DNA from: Rhea pennata | Taxonomy: Eukaryota > Chordata > Aves > Rheiformes > Rheidae | Length of the DNA: 64,000 bases | NCBI RefSeq assembly: GCF_028389875.1 | Contig: NC_084676.1 | Location: 3,224,001 to 3,288,000, forward strand | Direction: 5' to 3' | Shown: piece after piece, positions 12,864-26,342 of the stretch | Position numbering within the stretch: the stretch's first letter is position 1 | Layout of the letters: the number at the start of each line of letters is the position of its first letter | Made by a program: the position numbers and the translations under genes | Notes under the pieces: generated by a model | Seen by the model: only the letters and a program-made list of their open reading frames with translations | The model's database searches: none | What the model was told of the DNA's origin: nothing

Positions 12864-15790
12864 GCGAAGGTGACACGGCGCCGCCCCCGGCCGCTGCAGC
12901 CCGGTTCCTCGGGGGGCGACGGGCGCTTTCACCGAGAGCGACGAGTAATAACAACAATAATAATAAAAGCGGAGAGCGGAACGCAGAGCCAGCCGCGGCC
13001 GGGCTGTGGCGGGGGGGCCGCGGCCGCGCTGCCCGCGCCGAGAGCGGAATGCCGCGGCGGGAGGCGGCGGCGCGGCCCGCTGCCGGAGCCCCGCGGGGCT
13101 GCGGCATCCGGCGCGCCGCGCCTGGCGCGCTGCGGGCGCGGGGGCCGCGGCGGGCGCCGGCCGGGCCCGCCGGCTGCCGGCCGGGGGATCGTGGGGTCTT
13201 CGGAAAGTATTCTCGCGGAGGCCGCTGTGTGCGTACAGTATCGTGAGCCTTCCCCGAGGTAACGTATGTTTTCCAACAGCAGTCCCAGCGGCGAGGCTTT
13301 TATGAGATGCTCAATACAGCAAACGCAGTATTATCTAACTAAATTTAATTGATGTGTTTGTTATATCCCTTAATTAGCGTTTATACCGCGGAACTCAGGT
13401 TAGTGGAGAGGTGGCCAACTGGAAGCGGAAGAATGAGGAGGCTATTTTTTTTTCCTCCTTCCTTGGAACAGCTTAGATCTCCATATCTAAATACAAGAGA
13501 GGAGTGTAGGTAGCAGCCTCTAGGGAAGAACAGAATTAAATTTAGAACTGGGAGAAACTAGTAAGGATAATCATAAAAATATTTTCTGCTAGTTTATTTA
13601 TTGTAAGCATAATCTACTCTTGCATACAGAATTCTATGCAGTACTGCAGAATTGGATGATGAAATCCTAATATTGCTTTTGAGGCACTCTAAAGGTGTAT
13701 TGAGTTCGGTAGAGACATTAGATGGGTTTTTCAGTTAACATAGTTTCTGGTAAGCTACCTCACCTGGAAAACTTAAACTTTGAGTGTCATCTCCTATCAA
13801 GAAGCAATAATAATAGCAATAACATTTAAAAGGAGAAAAAACCCACAGATATTCGTTTCATACTTGTCTCCGATCACTGAGATTCCTCGGTTAAAAGATG
13901 CTCTTAATGAGCCTACTTTCTTGGTCCCTATTTATTTAGAGATCTTGCACTTGAAAATTGGTGCAGAACTGTTTACATGTAGAGGATGGCACTGTTAAGA
14001 ATAATGGCTGCTGCTATCTATGACAGCATCTGTTACAGAACAAGTCATGTACAGAAAAGAGGTCTTTTAAATTTCTAATGTGTAAAGTGAGTTCTAGTGG
14101 TTTTTTTCCTACCTGTAATGGAGGGTTACTAATGCTTTTCAACCTTGGGTTATATGAGGTGCTAAAATAGAACTTGAGGCTGGAAGATGCATTTGGCTGT
14201 GCAGCTTTTCTGCTTGTCTTTTTGTAACCACTCTCCATTTTTAGAAATCTGTGCTATTTCTGACCATATTACTAACAAACAGAAGCAAATATAACTTTTG
14301 AATATTGGTAATTCTTGTACTCTCTGTTCACAGTTGATTCTGGAGACCGTGTTAGCATAAAGACAAATACTGGGGTTATTAAGATGATGTTTATTCTGTG
14401 GAGGGAGGCTTAAGGAACATTTTTACTTCTTCCATAAGAAATTAATAAGCATAAAATGTTAATAGGGTAAATAGTGGTTTTGTAGTTTTCCTGTAGAAAG
14501 TGGTGCTTTATAACAATGTAGCTGGTAGTTGAATTTAATTTCTTTCTTAGTGAAGGCTTGTGTAGAAGCACTTGAGTTTATTTTAAATGTGCCACTAAAT
14601 TTACTCATTTGTACATGAAGACATGACTCAAGAATGTTTTGCAGTGTTATGTATTGTAGAAGGTGAGATTTTTCTGGAAGATTTGTTTAAATAAAGCAGA
14701 AATCGAAGCAGTATTGATGGTGTGATTTCAGTATTATGTGCAAACTCTTATATCAGTAGTTAGAGGCAAGCGTCCCTAAACCAGGGATGATTTTAACATG
14801 AAAGACTTCAATGCTTTTATGTTTATGAATCTCTTCATAACAAAGAAGGTACAGAGGTTTGTTTACTAGAAGCCAGATGTATTATACCTCTCTTCCATAC
14901 AGAAAATTGTATTTTATGCACTTCTGGTACTTGAGCGCTTCCCCCCAATGCCAAGGGTGAATATCTAGTACATACAGGTACAAATGTATGTTGCAAAAGT
15001 TCTGAGGAGCAAACAGAATGTAATTCTGAGTGACTGATAAACAAGAGATAATGTGTCAACATGTTAATTACATGAGAGTTTCAGAACAGGATGTTCTAGC
15101 TCTGAGCTGTGCCTTAACTGGATAGACCCATTTGCATTTATTTAAAGAAAAATCAGGGATGGAAATAATACTGTTCTATTTTTAAATGGAATCTGAGTGA
15201 AATATTTTAAGGTTTTAAAGTGGCAACTTTCATTTGCCATATGAAGTTTCAGCTAGTGTTCTGAAGTCATTGTATCTTTTAGGACAGCTTTAGTCTTTAG
15301 ATATCTTCTGGTTTTGTAAATCATATCACTTAGCCTTTTTAATGTTGTTAGGGTTTTAATCTTCAGTGATGAGCAATTGATCTAATTATGAAACTTCATG
15401 GCTTTAATTTTCTTATGGTTTCTGTCTGTGTAGGCAGGATACCCGTTGCCTTTAAAAGTGATTTCAGGAAGTGCGAGGCCTGGAAATACAATGTGTATGT
15501 TGACTGCAGGAGGCAGGTTTAGACTAACAGCGTCTCTGACAGGATTGTCATTAGTTTAGATATCTTAGTACTTGCACAGTTTTGGTTAAATGCTTTGTGT
15601 GAGTGGACTAATTATGAAGTAATTAGTAACGAAGTAATCTAGAACAGATGGAGGACCCGCTGCGATGATTGATAGCATTCTTTCTTTCCCCAGTTTTGAT
15701 TTTCTCTGTGAAATTTGATAACTGCAACCTTTTTGTTCTTTTAAAGAATCAGTCTTTTTTCTTAAGGTGAAGTGCCAACAACAATGATTT

Positions 15791-15792
<2 letters not shown>

Positions 15793-15831
<39 letters not shown>
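15793..15831. repeat. A39 homopolymer
   Basis: An uninterrupted run of 39 A residues in FBXW11 intron 1. The preceding sequence resembles no SINE or LINE known to me and I see no clear target-site duplication, so it may be a simple homopolymer and not a retroposon tail. Confidence 0.97.
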
Positions 15832-15833
<2 letters not shown>

Positions 15834-18800
15834 ACAAATTCTGAATTGTGCAAAAAGTCTGTAATATTCAGTGCATCCAACACATTATATGTGTTTGTCT
15901 TGAATAATTGGTAAAATTGTGTTTTTCACTTTTTTAGAAAACATCACTGAACTATATGTTTGTTTTACCAGCAGGCTTTTAAAGTAGGGGATTACTAGTA
16001 TCTTAGTTTACACAAATGTGGTTGTGAGTGAATACATAAGTAAGGAAAATATGGTCCTTATAAACAGGATAAAAAGGTATGTGTTTATGGGATGAACTGT
16101 GCAGTGTGAGATATGGACAGTATTAAAAACAAGTCTTTTCCTCTCAATCTCTTTTGCCCACTAGACACTTATCGGACATGATTACTGAAGCAGGAAGCCA
16201 AGTGTGTGTTAATATTCTCATTTACTGAGCTTATTATCATCTGTCTTTCTACTGTGTCCTTGATGTGCACGCTGTTCTACAAATACAGATCCTTGTGTTG
16301 CAGAGTTGGCAGTTTAAATTCAATATAATACTGCTCAGCAGTAGTAGCATGAAAGGGTTATGGAAAGACTGTGCCTAGGAATAAACCTGACAAGCACTTG
16401 TTTACATTGTATTATAATTTGTATTTTAAAGTTTTATATGTGGGGGAAGAAGTCTCCCTAACATACTACATTTACTCTAGAACAACTGTGTCTCATGAAA
16501 GTGTCAAGTATTTAAGTGCCCCTTTGTAAATATTAAACAAAGAACTCCATTTAAATATTGTATCAAAATTCTTTGTTTCTCTGGGTAGAACTTTGATTTG
16601 AGCTTCAAAATCAAAAGGTAACAATCTCAGAATAAGGTATTTCACATAGAAACACCTTACCAGCAGCAATTTATTCAGTAAATCGTGCCAGTAGTACCTG
16701 GGTTTCCTTGGGTTACTGCAAGTGTCGATTGTCTTGTCCCTGAACTATATAAAGCCTTATAGGGCAAAATAAGTCTTAGAATTCTGCTTAGAAACTAGAA
16801 TACAACTACCGTATATATCTCAGTAGTTCTATAACATTCTGGCTTTTTTTTTTTAATCTCTTTCTGTCTCAGTTATTACTAACCAAGCAGGCAGCTACAT
16901 TTCTTTTTCCTCCCAAAGTTCTTGTAATAATTCTTCAAAGAGTTTACTTTGTAGTGATAGAGATACAGATGGACAATGAGCATATTTGCATCTGAAACAA
17001 GGGAGGTACTATTTTGGCTCAAATACAACTGCGTTTTGTCAGTAGTTTTTAGTCAGAGTCTGAGAGTAGATGGAAAACTAGCAGGATATTTGGAAGCCTG
17101 CGTGTTAACTGGTTGTGCTTTGTCACAGTAGCATAGCAGACCATGGGTTTTGCAGTTATTTTTTCTAGCCTTCAGTTGGTAAATTAGCAGAGCTGAGAGC
17201 TGCATGGACGTGCAAATGTGCAGCCAATAGGATGCTGGATAGTTTCATACAAAGGGGAGAAAGGCAAAATGACTAGAGTGGGTATCTAAAGGGGTGGTGG
17301 TTAAATGGCCATTAGGAAGGTACAGAAGAGCCTTTGGGGCAGGGGAGGCAAGATCTGTGCTGCTACAGGGACTGTCAGACTGACAGTCGCATTTCAAAGA
17401 CTGCCTGTAAGAGGAAGGATGAGGATATAAAGAGAATGGATTGCTATGACTTTGGCAGAGGTGCAGAAAATGGGAAGGAAGAGCTTAAGAAAATGAATTA
17501 AACTAGACAACTGAGCTCTGAGCCAGCAGAATGATGATGAAATGAGGGAGGTGGAGAAAGTGCGGAAAGCTATGTCTTTTGGGGAAGGACTAGATGAAAT
17601 AGTAGAAGGAATATGAGTGAGAAAATGAGACTGAGAAGGGACATGGAGAATGCAAAGATGCGGAACAGAGGTTACAAACTGAAAGTTATCTGAAATACTG
17701 GCTTGTGATTATTATGGCAGCAGCCATCAGTTTATACAGATGAAGGAAAACTGCAGATGCTCCATGTGGAGGGAGAATTCTGAAACAAAGTTGCTTTTAG
17801 TTGTTTAATAGAGGAAACTTAAGTTTTTTTTCATGAGACTAAAAGTTGGTGTTTCACCAAAGGTTTTTGAAATCTTGCTTGAGCTACTGAGATTCTTTGC
17901 CTCACAGTTCAGTTAAGTTTTTTCAGATGACTAATTTTTCCAGCCTTTGCAACAATGCTGAGCCAGTAAGATGAAGCAGACAAAGTTGTCTTGTTGCCTG
18001 AAAAATACACATTAGCTTCTGGAGTTTGTGAGCTGCTGGATAGTTTCAGGGTACTGTGTTGCCTGTGAGCTCTGGTTTGGGATCGTAAGGTTCTGAATTA
18101 TGCTCGTATATCTAGTGTACAGGTGTCGCTGGAATGAGATCACATCTCTGCAGGCACACTGGTACGCATACTAGCTGGCCTCTCTAAAATGCTATTGAGT
18201 TGCTCCTTTAAAAGGTTGTAAAATGCATGTATGCCATTTCTGCATTTCAGACCACGTTGACTGTGTATCCCTTAAGCAGAGCAGTTGGATGTTGCTGAAA
18301 ATTTGGGTCGCTGATAAGCATTGCACCAGCATCTTACCAAGTAAACTAACCTGATTTATTATAAGCTGTACTCTTAGAGACACCAGGGAACATTATTTGA
18401 AGGATGGATGTATCTCTTCATTTCATGTGTGTTTTCTAAAACACCTTCACTGCTTGTCAAATCAACTTGATGTATGTCTGTTGATGCGTAACATTTTATT
18501 TTGTGGAGTTTAGAGGTCATTGTTGCTTTGGCATTTTCAGTTTCATCTTAGATCTTGCTCTGCTGCTTTGAGTGCTTGTGCAGTAGCACAAGCTTTATGG
18601 GTTTAAAATGAAATGGATTTTGCAGCAAATGTGCCAGTGAGAAGAATGATGTGTGGGAGAGAGTAAGAGACCATAGTTGTAAGAGTGCTGCTCTATGGTG
18701 AGTCTTTTATTTATTTTATAAAGGAGAAAACATTGAAGAGAAATGAGAATATTTACGGAGTGGTTTAAACTATTGCTGGTTAATGGCAGTACTTACATTC

Positions 18801-21800
18801 TGGCTTTTATTTTCTACGGTAATGTTTTCTTTACGCTAATGCCACTGTTTATGTTGTTATATAATCTGATTTTTTCAGTTTGATTTTTGTGGTATTGATA
18901 GCACTTCACTGTTCAGAGAAAATGCGCTTCTGGAAAATCCCTTCCTTCCCCAGTTTGTAGGTGTATTTAGGTCTCCGGTGTGACCTTTGACAGCCTGCTT
19001 CATTTTCCTGTGTTACTTTCCACCCATTTCCCAGTGTGAGTAGTGCATGACCAAGACCAGATATTGCAAAAGTAACCCAATGCCTTTTGTGTTTTACTAA
19101 CAAAAAGCACTGACTCTTTTTGGAAACTTAATTTGCTTCTAACACAGGCTGAATTAACAACGGGAGCATTTGAAGACGTGCTGTTTCTTCCCTGCGTTGT
19201 TAATCCAGGGCCCCTCAGGAAATGGCATCCCTGTACTTCTACCTACCTTGAGGTACTGAAGCTTTCCCCGGGGCTCAAAGAGCAGTTCAGCTTCTGGGTG
19301 CATTTTGTACAAATAGAGGTATGAATTATAAGATGTGGGTAGGCACCTGCTGCTAGGAATAGAGACCAATGTGCTTTCTGTGTAAACTGGTAACAGCTGT
19401 TGGGGTCAAATTTTAGCTGTGGCAGAGTTGCAAAATTTTGTTCATTCAATGACTTAGACGAGTAAGACCAACTATATAGTCGGTCTTACACGTTATGTGG
19501 CTGCTTTGAGTTTAATATTGTTGAAGAATTCTTGAATATTGAATTTTGATGCCAAATAAGTTGTGACAGCTTCTGTTGTTTGTCTTTTTGTGAGGTGTAA
19601 GTTTGTATGTGAAGATGGCTTGTGTGGTGATGCTTTGTTTGAAACTTTTAACCCTTTAAGTCATGCCAATTTAAAGATTTCAAATAAGAATATATACAGC
19701 TTTTTGAAAATGTATATTCAGAATCTGTTTTGCAACATTTGCAAAAATTACTGACTTACAATTGCAGCTTGTATTTGATAGAGGTACTTCCAAGAAATTC
19801 TATCTGGGCAGCGAAGGACTAATCAGGGGAACTTGAGATTCAAATAGTCTCTCCACACCACTACTTCTCAGGAGAAAAAATCAGATCTGTGTTGTAACAC
19901 TACCAAATAACTTTAAGGAATGCGTTCATGGTGAAGTGCCTCTCTTAACATCCCACTCACTCTGCTGTTACTTAGCGAGTCAGTGCATTTATATAATTTT
20001 GATAGTGGTCTTGTTACTGAGCTGTATTGTAGTCTTACACTTCTGAGTCATATGCCTTGACATCTTATCACTTTACTTGGCAGCTTTATAAATCACAGAT
20101 TGGACATACTGTCAGACTTGAGTGCTGCTTTGTCCTTGAAATGTAGTTCTATAATCGACTATTAATTTACCACTGATAAGCAGAAAATGAGCGCATGATG
20201 TAGATAGCCCTTTCTTCGGTCACAGACATGACTGAGTAACTGGCTGACACAATTACTTGGCCCGGCTGCGAGTAGTGACAGCTTCTTCCATCCTTGTCCA
20301 AGCTGCTTCTGCTTCAATGCATGGGGCTCTGCTGTGGAGGCTAAAATGCTTGATCTGTTTTTAGGAGAGGCTGGTGAGGAGAGGAAAAGTGTGAGTGGAA
20401 GTGGTAGCGTATTCTTCTATGGATATTACAGCATTATGTTTGAGAGAATGGTGCTGTTGTTACGGGAAAATATTTTTTAGGCTGTTTATCAAGCTTTTTG
20501 ATGGCTCACAGTCTAGTCTCTCTAGGATTTACTTCCATAATTAGTTCTGTTAGATGCGCAGTATGAGCTCTCTGCACACTCCATCTTCTCTGAGGTGTTA
20601 CTGTTAAAGTTCCTTCAACTAGTGCAGTCATTTTATACTCTAGGCATACTACTGAAAGCTCTGCATGAAGTCATTTTTCATCTTGATCAGAGAGTAAGGA
20701 ATGATTTTTCTTATCTCAGTCAGGAGTAGTATACCTTCTCTTACCCTCTCTAATGTCTAGATTTTTTTTTTTCAGAGCCACAGTGATACTGAAAAATTAC
20801 TGAATTTTGCCATCATTCAGATCACATGTGTCTTAAAGGTTCCATCTTTGTGCTGCTGGTATGTAAGGAAAGTCAGAGCATTTGGAGTCAGGCAAAAGGC
20901 AAATAATTGCACTAAAATGCTTTAGAGCATGTATGTGGAAAGTAAGCAGAACTGAATGCTTTGAAACCATCTGTTTGGAAAGCCTGTATATTAACATCCT
21001 AGCAGTTCATGGAGCACACTTGCGAAGTATAAGCTGGTGGTTGAAGCTTTTAGCATACGCTTCCCGATTTGCTCTGTAGTTTCTTCTCATCGTTCTTAGT
21101 CTTTGCAGTGAGCTGTTGCCCCAAAGCGTTTGCTCTGGATTGGTTGATTCAGGGCACGGGAAAGAGCAATTTCTTGTCTGTAAATCAGTTTCTTTGTCTT
21201 AGATCCACCAATCCGGTGACAACCCCCCCCTCACGCACACACACGCACACACTAATTTAGTCGTTACTGAACCGGTGAAGGTATATAGGTTGCCTTGTCT
21301 CTCTAACAGCATTAGGAATACGTAATTGGGATTTCGTTCAAGAAAGAAGTAGATGCACCAAGCTGAAGATGATTGGCTGCTCTCTTTTAACAGACAAGTC
21401 TGAGAAGGAAACCCCATTCGAATCCCCTTTCATTCTGGATTGGTGGATCTGAAGCCCAGAAACAAAGTTTCAGGTAAGAAGCCACCCTGTACTATATCTT
21501 GCTGCTTCTGCTTAGTTGAGTTTGTCCGCAAATTCAGTATCTTTAACTGCTTAATGTCCCCAAAATACTAGAATGCACAAAGCTAGCTGCCGATGTGAGT
21601 TTAAAGTAAGAAAGGGCAAATTCAGTAATACAAGTGTACTTTGTTAGGGAATTGCAGATCTACTCTGAAAAGTAGATCTAGGAACATATGGTGAGCTCAT
21701 CTCCTGTGGAGCTAGAAAGCAGTATCTCCAGGTACAGGAGCACTAAGCAATTGGCTTAAAATTCCTGCTTCTGAGAAGAGAAAACAGCCTTATGAATGAC

Positions 21801-22665
21801 TTTGATCTTTTCAGTCAAGTTTAGAAAAATAATAGCTATTTGTTCTAATTTCTAGCTGTATTTTCTCATGAGTTCATCAAAAAATTACATGATTTTTTTT
21901 CTAGTTGTATTACAGATTTCAGTGTTACCCTGTTGAAATGACATTTAAAAGTCTGTTGTGGGCAGCACTTGGAGTCAGCCTTTTAAATTCCTAACAAGAC
22001 TTGAACTTGAAGTCTTGTTTTCAGTTGTTGTCAAAGTACAGGTGAGCCTGTTGTAAGGCATGGTTTTCAAGAAGTACTTCAAAGCTATAACAGGTTTATT
22101 GCAGAGTAAGGGAGTATGACTATTTTGAGTAATCCAGAGCATGCTACTCAGATCTTGAAATGGCTGTATGAGGCTGCAATATGTTATCTTACAAACAAGT
22201 TTGTAAGGTTTTTATGTGCGTTAGGAAGGAAAGCCGGGTCACTGGCTGTTACCAAAAGGTTGACTTACCTTAAGTGTCAGATGTGAACTTGAGACCTAGA
22301 CCTCTCCTATCACCCAGCTTTATTGCACGTTAGTGCTTTAACAAACTGGTCAACTTATTTCTAAAGTTTCCTTAGTATAGAGCGGGCATGCCTGCACAAC
22401 TCCTCTTGATATTAATAACAGTAACACTAAGCTGCTTGAATCTTGCGTGTTCTCTTCTGTAGACAGCTATTAAAACAAATCTTAAGGCATCAATATTTAA
22501 TATGCTGTAGAAGAAACCTGTAGGTGCTCTTGATAATATATGTTGTGTTAGCTGTGCACTTGTTTTGCTGGTGTGGTATTTATCGCAAAAAATATACTTG
22601 AATTTAATTAACAAATATATGAAATGAATAATTTATGCTTAGGCTACTGTTGTTTCCTGGTTTGA

Positions 22666-22689
22666 TTTTTTTTTTTTTTTTTTTTTTTT
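22666..22689. repeat. T24 homopolymer
   Basis: A run of 24 T residues in FBXW11 intron 1, with a second run of about 15 T at 22737-22751. Confidence 0.95.
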
Positions 22690-23088
22690 GACTACTTGAA
22701 TTGTATTTGGTTAGGGTGGAAAGGTCTTGGGCATGTTTTTTTTTTTTTTTAGTATACTTTAATGCTTTCAGTGGTAAAAGTGCTAGGGAAATGCTCATTA
22801 ATCTTAGTCTGACACATTTCTTGCAGTCTTTTCTAATACCGACTTGAATTTGTCCCACATACCAGTCAGACTATCCCTTGCTTTGGAGTTATACTACAAA
22901 ATAAAATCTCATGGAATATTTGCTGTTCGGTGTGTGTGCCTTTTCAAAAATGAGGGAATGGGGAATCAGAAGCGAACCTAAAATCTGTGAAGATGGAAAC
23001 TGAAATGAGGAAATAATTTAAAATACAGTCAAAAAAGGGGAAGTTTAAATGTATACTCCTCTTTAAGCTAGCCAGTGTTATGATATTA

Positions 23089-23112
23089 AATATTATATTA
23101 CAATATAATATT
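23089..23112. repeat. AT-only 11-bp palindrome
   Basis: AATATTATATT (23089-23099) and its exact reverse complement AATATAATATT (23102-23112) are separated by two bases. The near-perfect palindrome could extrude as a cruciform. It is embedded in low-complexity AT sequence in FBXW11 intron 1. Confidence 0.85.
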
Positions 23113-26100
23113 ATAAATATTACTCTTTACGAAACATGAAGAGGTCTTATTGAAGGCAGCAGTAATGTTAAGTGAACTTGCGTGCAAGTATATGCAGGTT
23201 GGAGACTTAGTTCTGGTCCAGGCTTTGAATCTTACATTTTTTTAAAAGTAAAATGTAAGTCATCTTTCAAAGACTATTTAAGTACTCCTCAGTAGTGTTT
23301 GAAATGCAGATACTGAATGCGAATCTAATATTTCATTATGTACTAAGCCCAGACTTCATACACGTGAATCTGGTCAAATTAAAGTTCACACCGCCTTGCC
23401 TATACTAGGTTTTTAGATTATGATGGTGATTTTGTTAGATTGTTAGTTCTCAATACAGAGAAGAGTTTGAGCCAACTCTTGATATCGTAAACAGGCTTCA
23501 GCCACATTTTTCCTAAGTGTTGAACTTTCTCATTTTGAGTTTCTGCTATTTCAGTTGGCAGTTCGAGGTGTCTTTCCAATGTTTCTTATTGTTTGTCAGC
23601 TATGATTTACTATTAGCAGATGTACTACTGTCTCCAGATGTTTGTGACCCCTTTGTTTCTGCTGCATTAGAGAATAGGAAAGACATTGCCCTCTGAAATG
23701 GCCATTTTTTATGTAACATAGGATCCATTAATGCAGAAAGGATGCTTTCATGCTTTTGAAGTTCTGAAACTGTTGGAATTAGGATGTATGCACATGAAGG
23801 AAGTGAAGATAAATGTAAATACTGTGTATTTGGGGAAATTTAGATTTATCTCGGTTAATATTGAGTGCCTTTGATATAAATGTCTTAGGATTTTCTTACT
23901 AGTCTCTTGTATTCTCCTGTAAACAGGATATTGCATCTCATGAGTCTTATCCTGATGAATAAATTATAATAGAGTAAGATTGTTATTTTATTCAAGGAAA
24001 GCATTTATAATCTTTTCTCTACTGAACCCATGTTCCTTTTGCAGCATTTATTTTGCTGTAGCAAGCGTACTTTGATCTTCAGGAGCAGAATGGGACTGCA
24101 TTATTGATCACCCTTCTATGAATACCTTGTCCTATGTAGAAGAACTGTGTGGTAATGAGGAGAACTTGTCTGATGAAATTATTTCTCATTTGTCTTGCTT
24201 TAAATGTCCTGATTTCTCACTTAGTATTTTTCCCCAAATTGAAGTAGCTTATGTGCAGATCTTGAATGACAACTGGGAGGTGGTTTCTTTTAGCAGATTT
24301 TTGTTGAATGCCATCATTTAACTAAACCAATTTTTCAAATGGAAGTGAGACTCAACTGTTAGTTGCCATTTTTTGATGATCTAGTACCAGTAAAGAAATA
24401 ATCAAAAGAATTTTACAAGTTAAGATATATTGTGTTGTGATGCTAATGCTATGCTAGCTTTTACATTTGTAATTCATTGCAAGTACAAAAATGGAAGAAT
24501 AAATTAAATCTGTTTTATAAAGACAACTTTCTTGACTTGAATATAGCCATTCTTAAATGAAATAGAACATGTACGTGAAACTTCATGCATTTTGGAAATA
24601 CTTTCTAAGAATATTACTTGGACTGCCTTCCAAATTGGACACTCAAGTCTGTATGTGAGATTGCATTTGGTCTGTGGAAAAGGTAGTGATGTGCTGCCAC
24701 TGATTCAAACTTGTATGGAGCATGTAAATACCCTGCACCTCTCAAGAGACAACTTGGTTTTGAAATGAAAACAGGAGGAGGATAAAACACTACTATTGGT
24801 TTGCTATAAATTTTGTGTTTTAGAGCATCTTACTAGAGATATTAAAGATTGTGCCAAAATGTGCAGCATATTGAATATATTACTAAGCCATGCCAGGCTG
24901 TCACTTGTGGAACACACTTATTTGTGTTACATGCATGCCCCACACTTTATTCCTACTATTATCAACATACGTCAATGCTGTTTTTATTTTCCACTTCTTG
25001 CAAATATTCAGAGTACTTGTTCCAGTTGCCTAGTTGGTGCAACACTGTTCTGCTTATCAATGTTTTGAATGAATCACTTAAGATAAAAATGCCAGGTAAG
25101 ATCTGGATGATATCCCAGCTAGCAAAAGAGGATTGAGTTTGAGTAGTTGGCAGCTGTTCCCTGCTGAGTGTAAAATAATACTGAAGGCCTTTAAACAGTG
25201 TTAGTGCTTTACAGTCTTTCTGCCTTGTTGTGGTTAATGCTGATTTTTGAGAAAAGAAGACCTGAACTTAATAAATTTGACTGGTGATCATATTTCTTTC
25301 ATAAAGGGTCATACTGTCCTTAAGTCAGTTTGCTTTTCAGAACGCCTGTTTTTGCAGTATTAAATCTGAGCTACCAGGGGATGTCCCTGCCTTTCACAGA
25401 TACAGAGGACATTTTAAGTTGCAGTAGTTGCTCCGTGGGTCTTAATTTCTCGGTATTAAACACTAATTGAAAAAAGTGGAGGAAGTGCCAATTGCACGGG
25501 ACCAGGCCCAAACTAAAATGAACTAAACAATAAATTTTAAATGTTGAATAGCCTGTTAGTTTCTTACAGCTAAAAACCTGAAGAAAATTCAGAATGAGGG
25601 TTTAGATTTTTTAATTATACCCGATTTTGCCAATACAAAACTCTCTTCCTCATTCTCTGGAAACCCAGAACACAACTAAGCTTTCTGAGGATCTGTTTTG
25701 TTGTCACGAGAAAGTTGGGAAAAGCGTTTCAGGCTCTAGAATTTACAAGCCTGAATAGTTGGTTAGGTTCTTAGTTTAATTGCATTTTTTATTACGAACT
25801 GTGTAAGCAAAAAGTATTTGTGAAAAGAGTGAATTGAGTTACAATAGTCCTTGAAAAAAATAAATTAGATTCTTCATTTGTTTTATTGTCTTTTTCTTCA
25901 ATAGTCAAAATCTTTCTTCTCCCTCCCTCTTTCCCCCCTCCAAAAAACACCCCCCAAAACTATTGGCCTCCATCTAGAAACTCATTTACGATATGATGGT
26001 GGTACTTTTGCTTTAATATCAGAATTTCTCAGACTGTAAACATACTGCTAAATTTTGCTTCCTTAAATTATCTTATGTAAGTAAAATGTATGTAGTTTTG

Positions 26101-26298
26101 GTGCAAAAATCCTGAAGTCAGAACTTTAATACTTTTTAAACTTTCCAGGAATAAGCCTTGGTAATGCAAATGTTGATATTCTTAACTATGATGTTATAAT
26201 ATTTCCATCCCTGGATATGAAATGTATATTAGTTCCATTAGGAACACAGGCTATAATCTGCCTGCCTTTCTTGAGCTGGTTTGAAAAAAAATATTTAT

Positions 26299-26301
26299 GT
26301 A

Positions 26302-26337
<36 letters not shown>

Positions 26338-26342
26338 CATAT
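26299..26342. repeat. Compound (TG)n(TA)n microsatellite
   Basis: A TG array passes directly into a TA array of about ten units and then a T-run (26345-26354) in FBXW11 intron 1. Compound arrays of this kind are usually length-variable. Confidence 0.95.

Larger units (their letters stand above)
11830..13260 (+). promoter_or_regulatory. FBXW11: FBXW11 promoter CpG island
   Basis: Very GC-rich, CpG-dense sequence surrounds the FBXW11 start exon and extends about 560 bp into intron 1, the usual layout of a housekeeping vertebrate promoter. GC-box-like runs are abundant. A GGGAGCTGTGGTCC block at 12389-12402 resembles the ZNF143-type core promoter motif with a mismatch, and an ETS-type site follows at 12449. 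No TATA box is evident. The transcription start site cannot be fixed from sequence alone, but probably lies between about 12390 and 12600. Long open frames across the island on both strands (for example 12009-12932 minus, 307 codons) are compositional artefacts. Confidence 0.85.

Noticed and set aside
11761..13107. Long open frames on both strands over the FBXW11 CpG island (up to about 300 codons), rich in Pro, Ala, Gly and Arg
   Set aside because: They arise because GC-rich DNA has few stop codons, overlap in up to five frames, match no family, and span promoter, exon 1 and intron.
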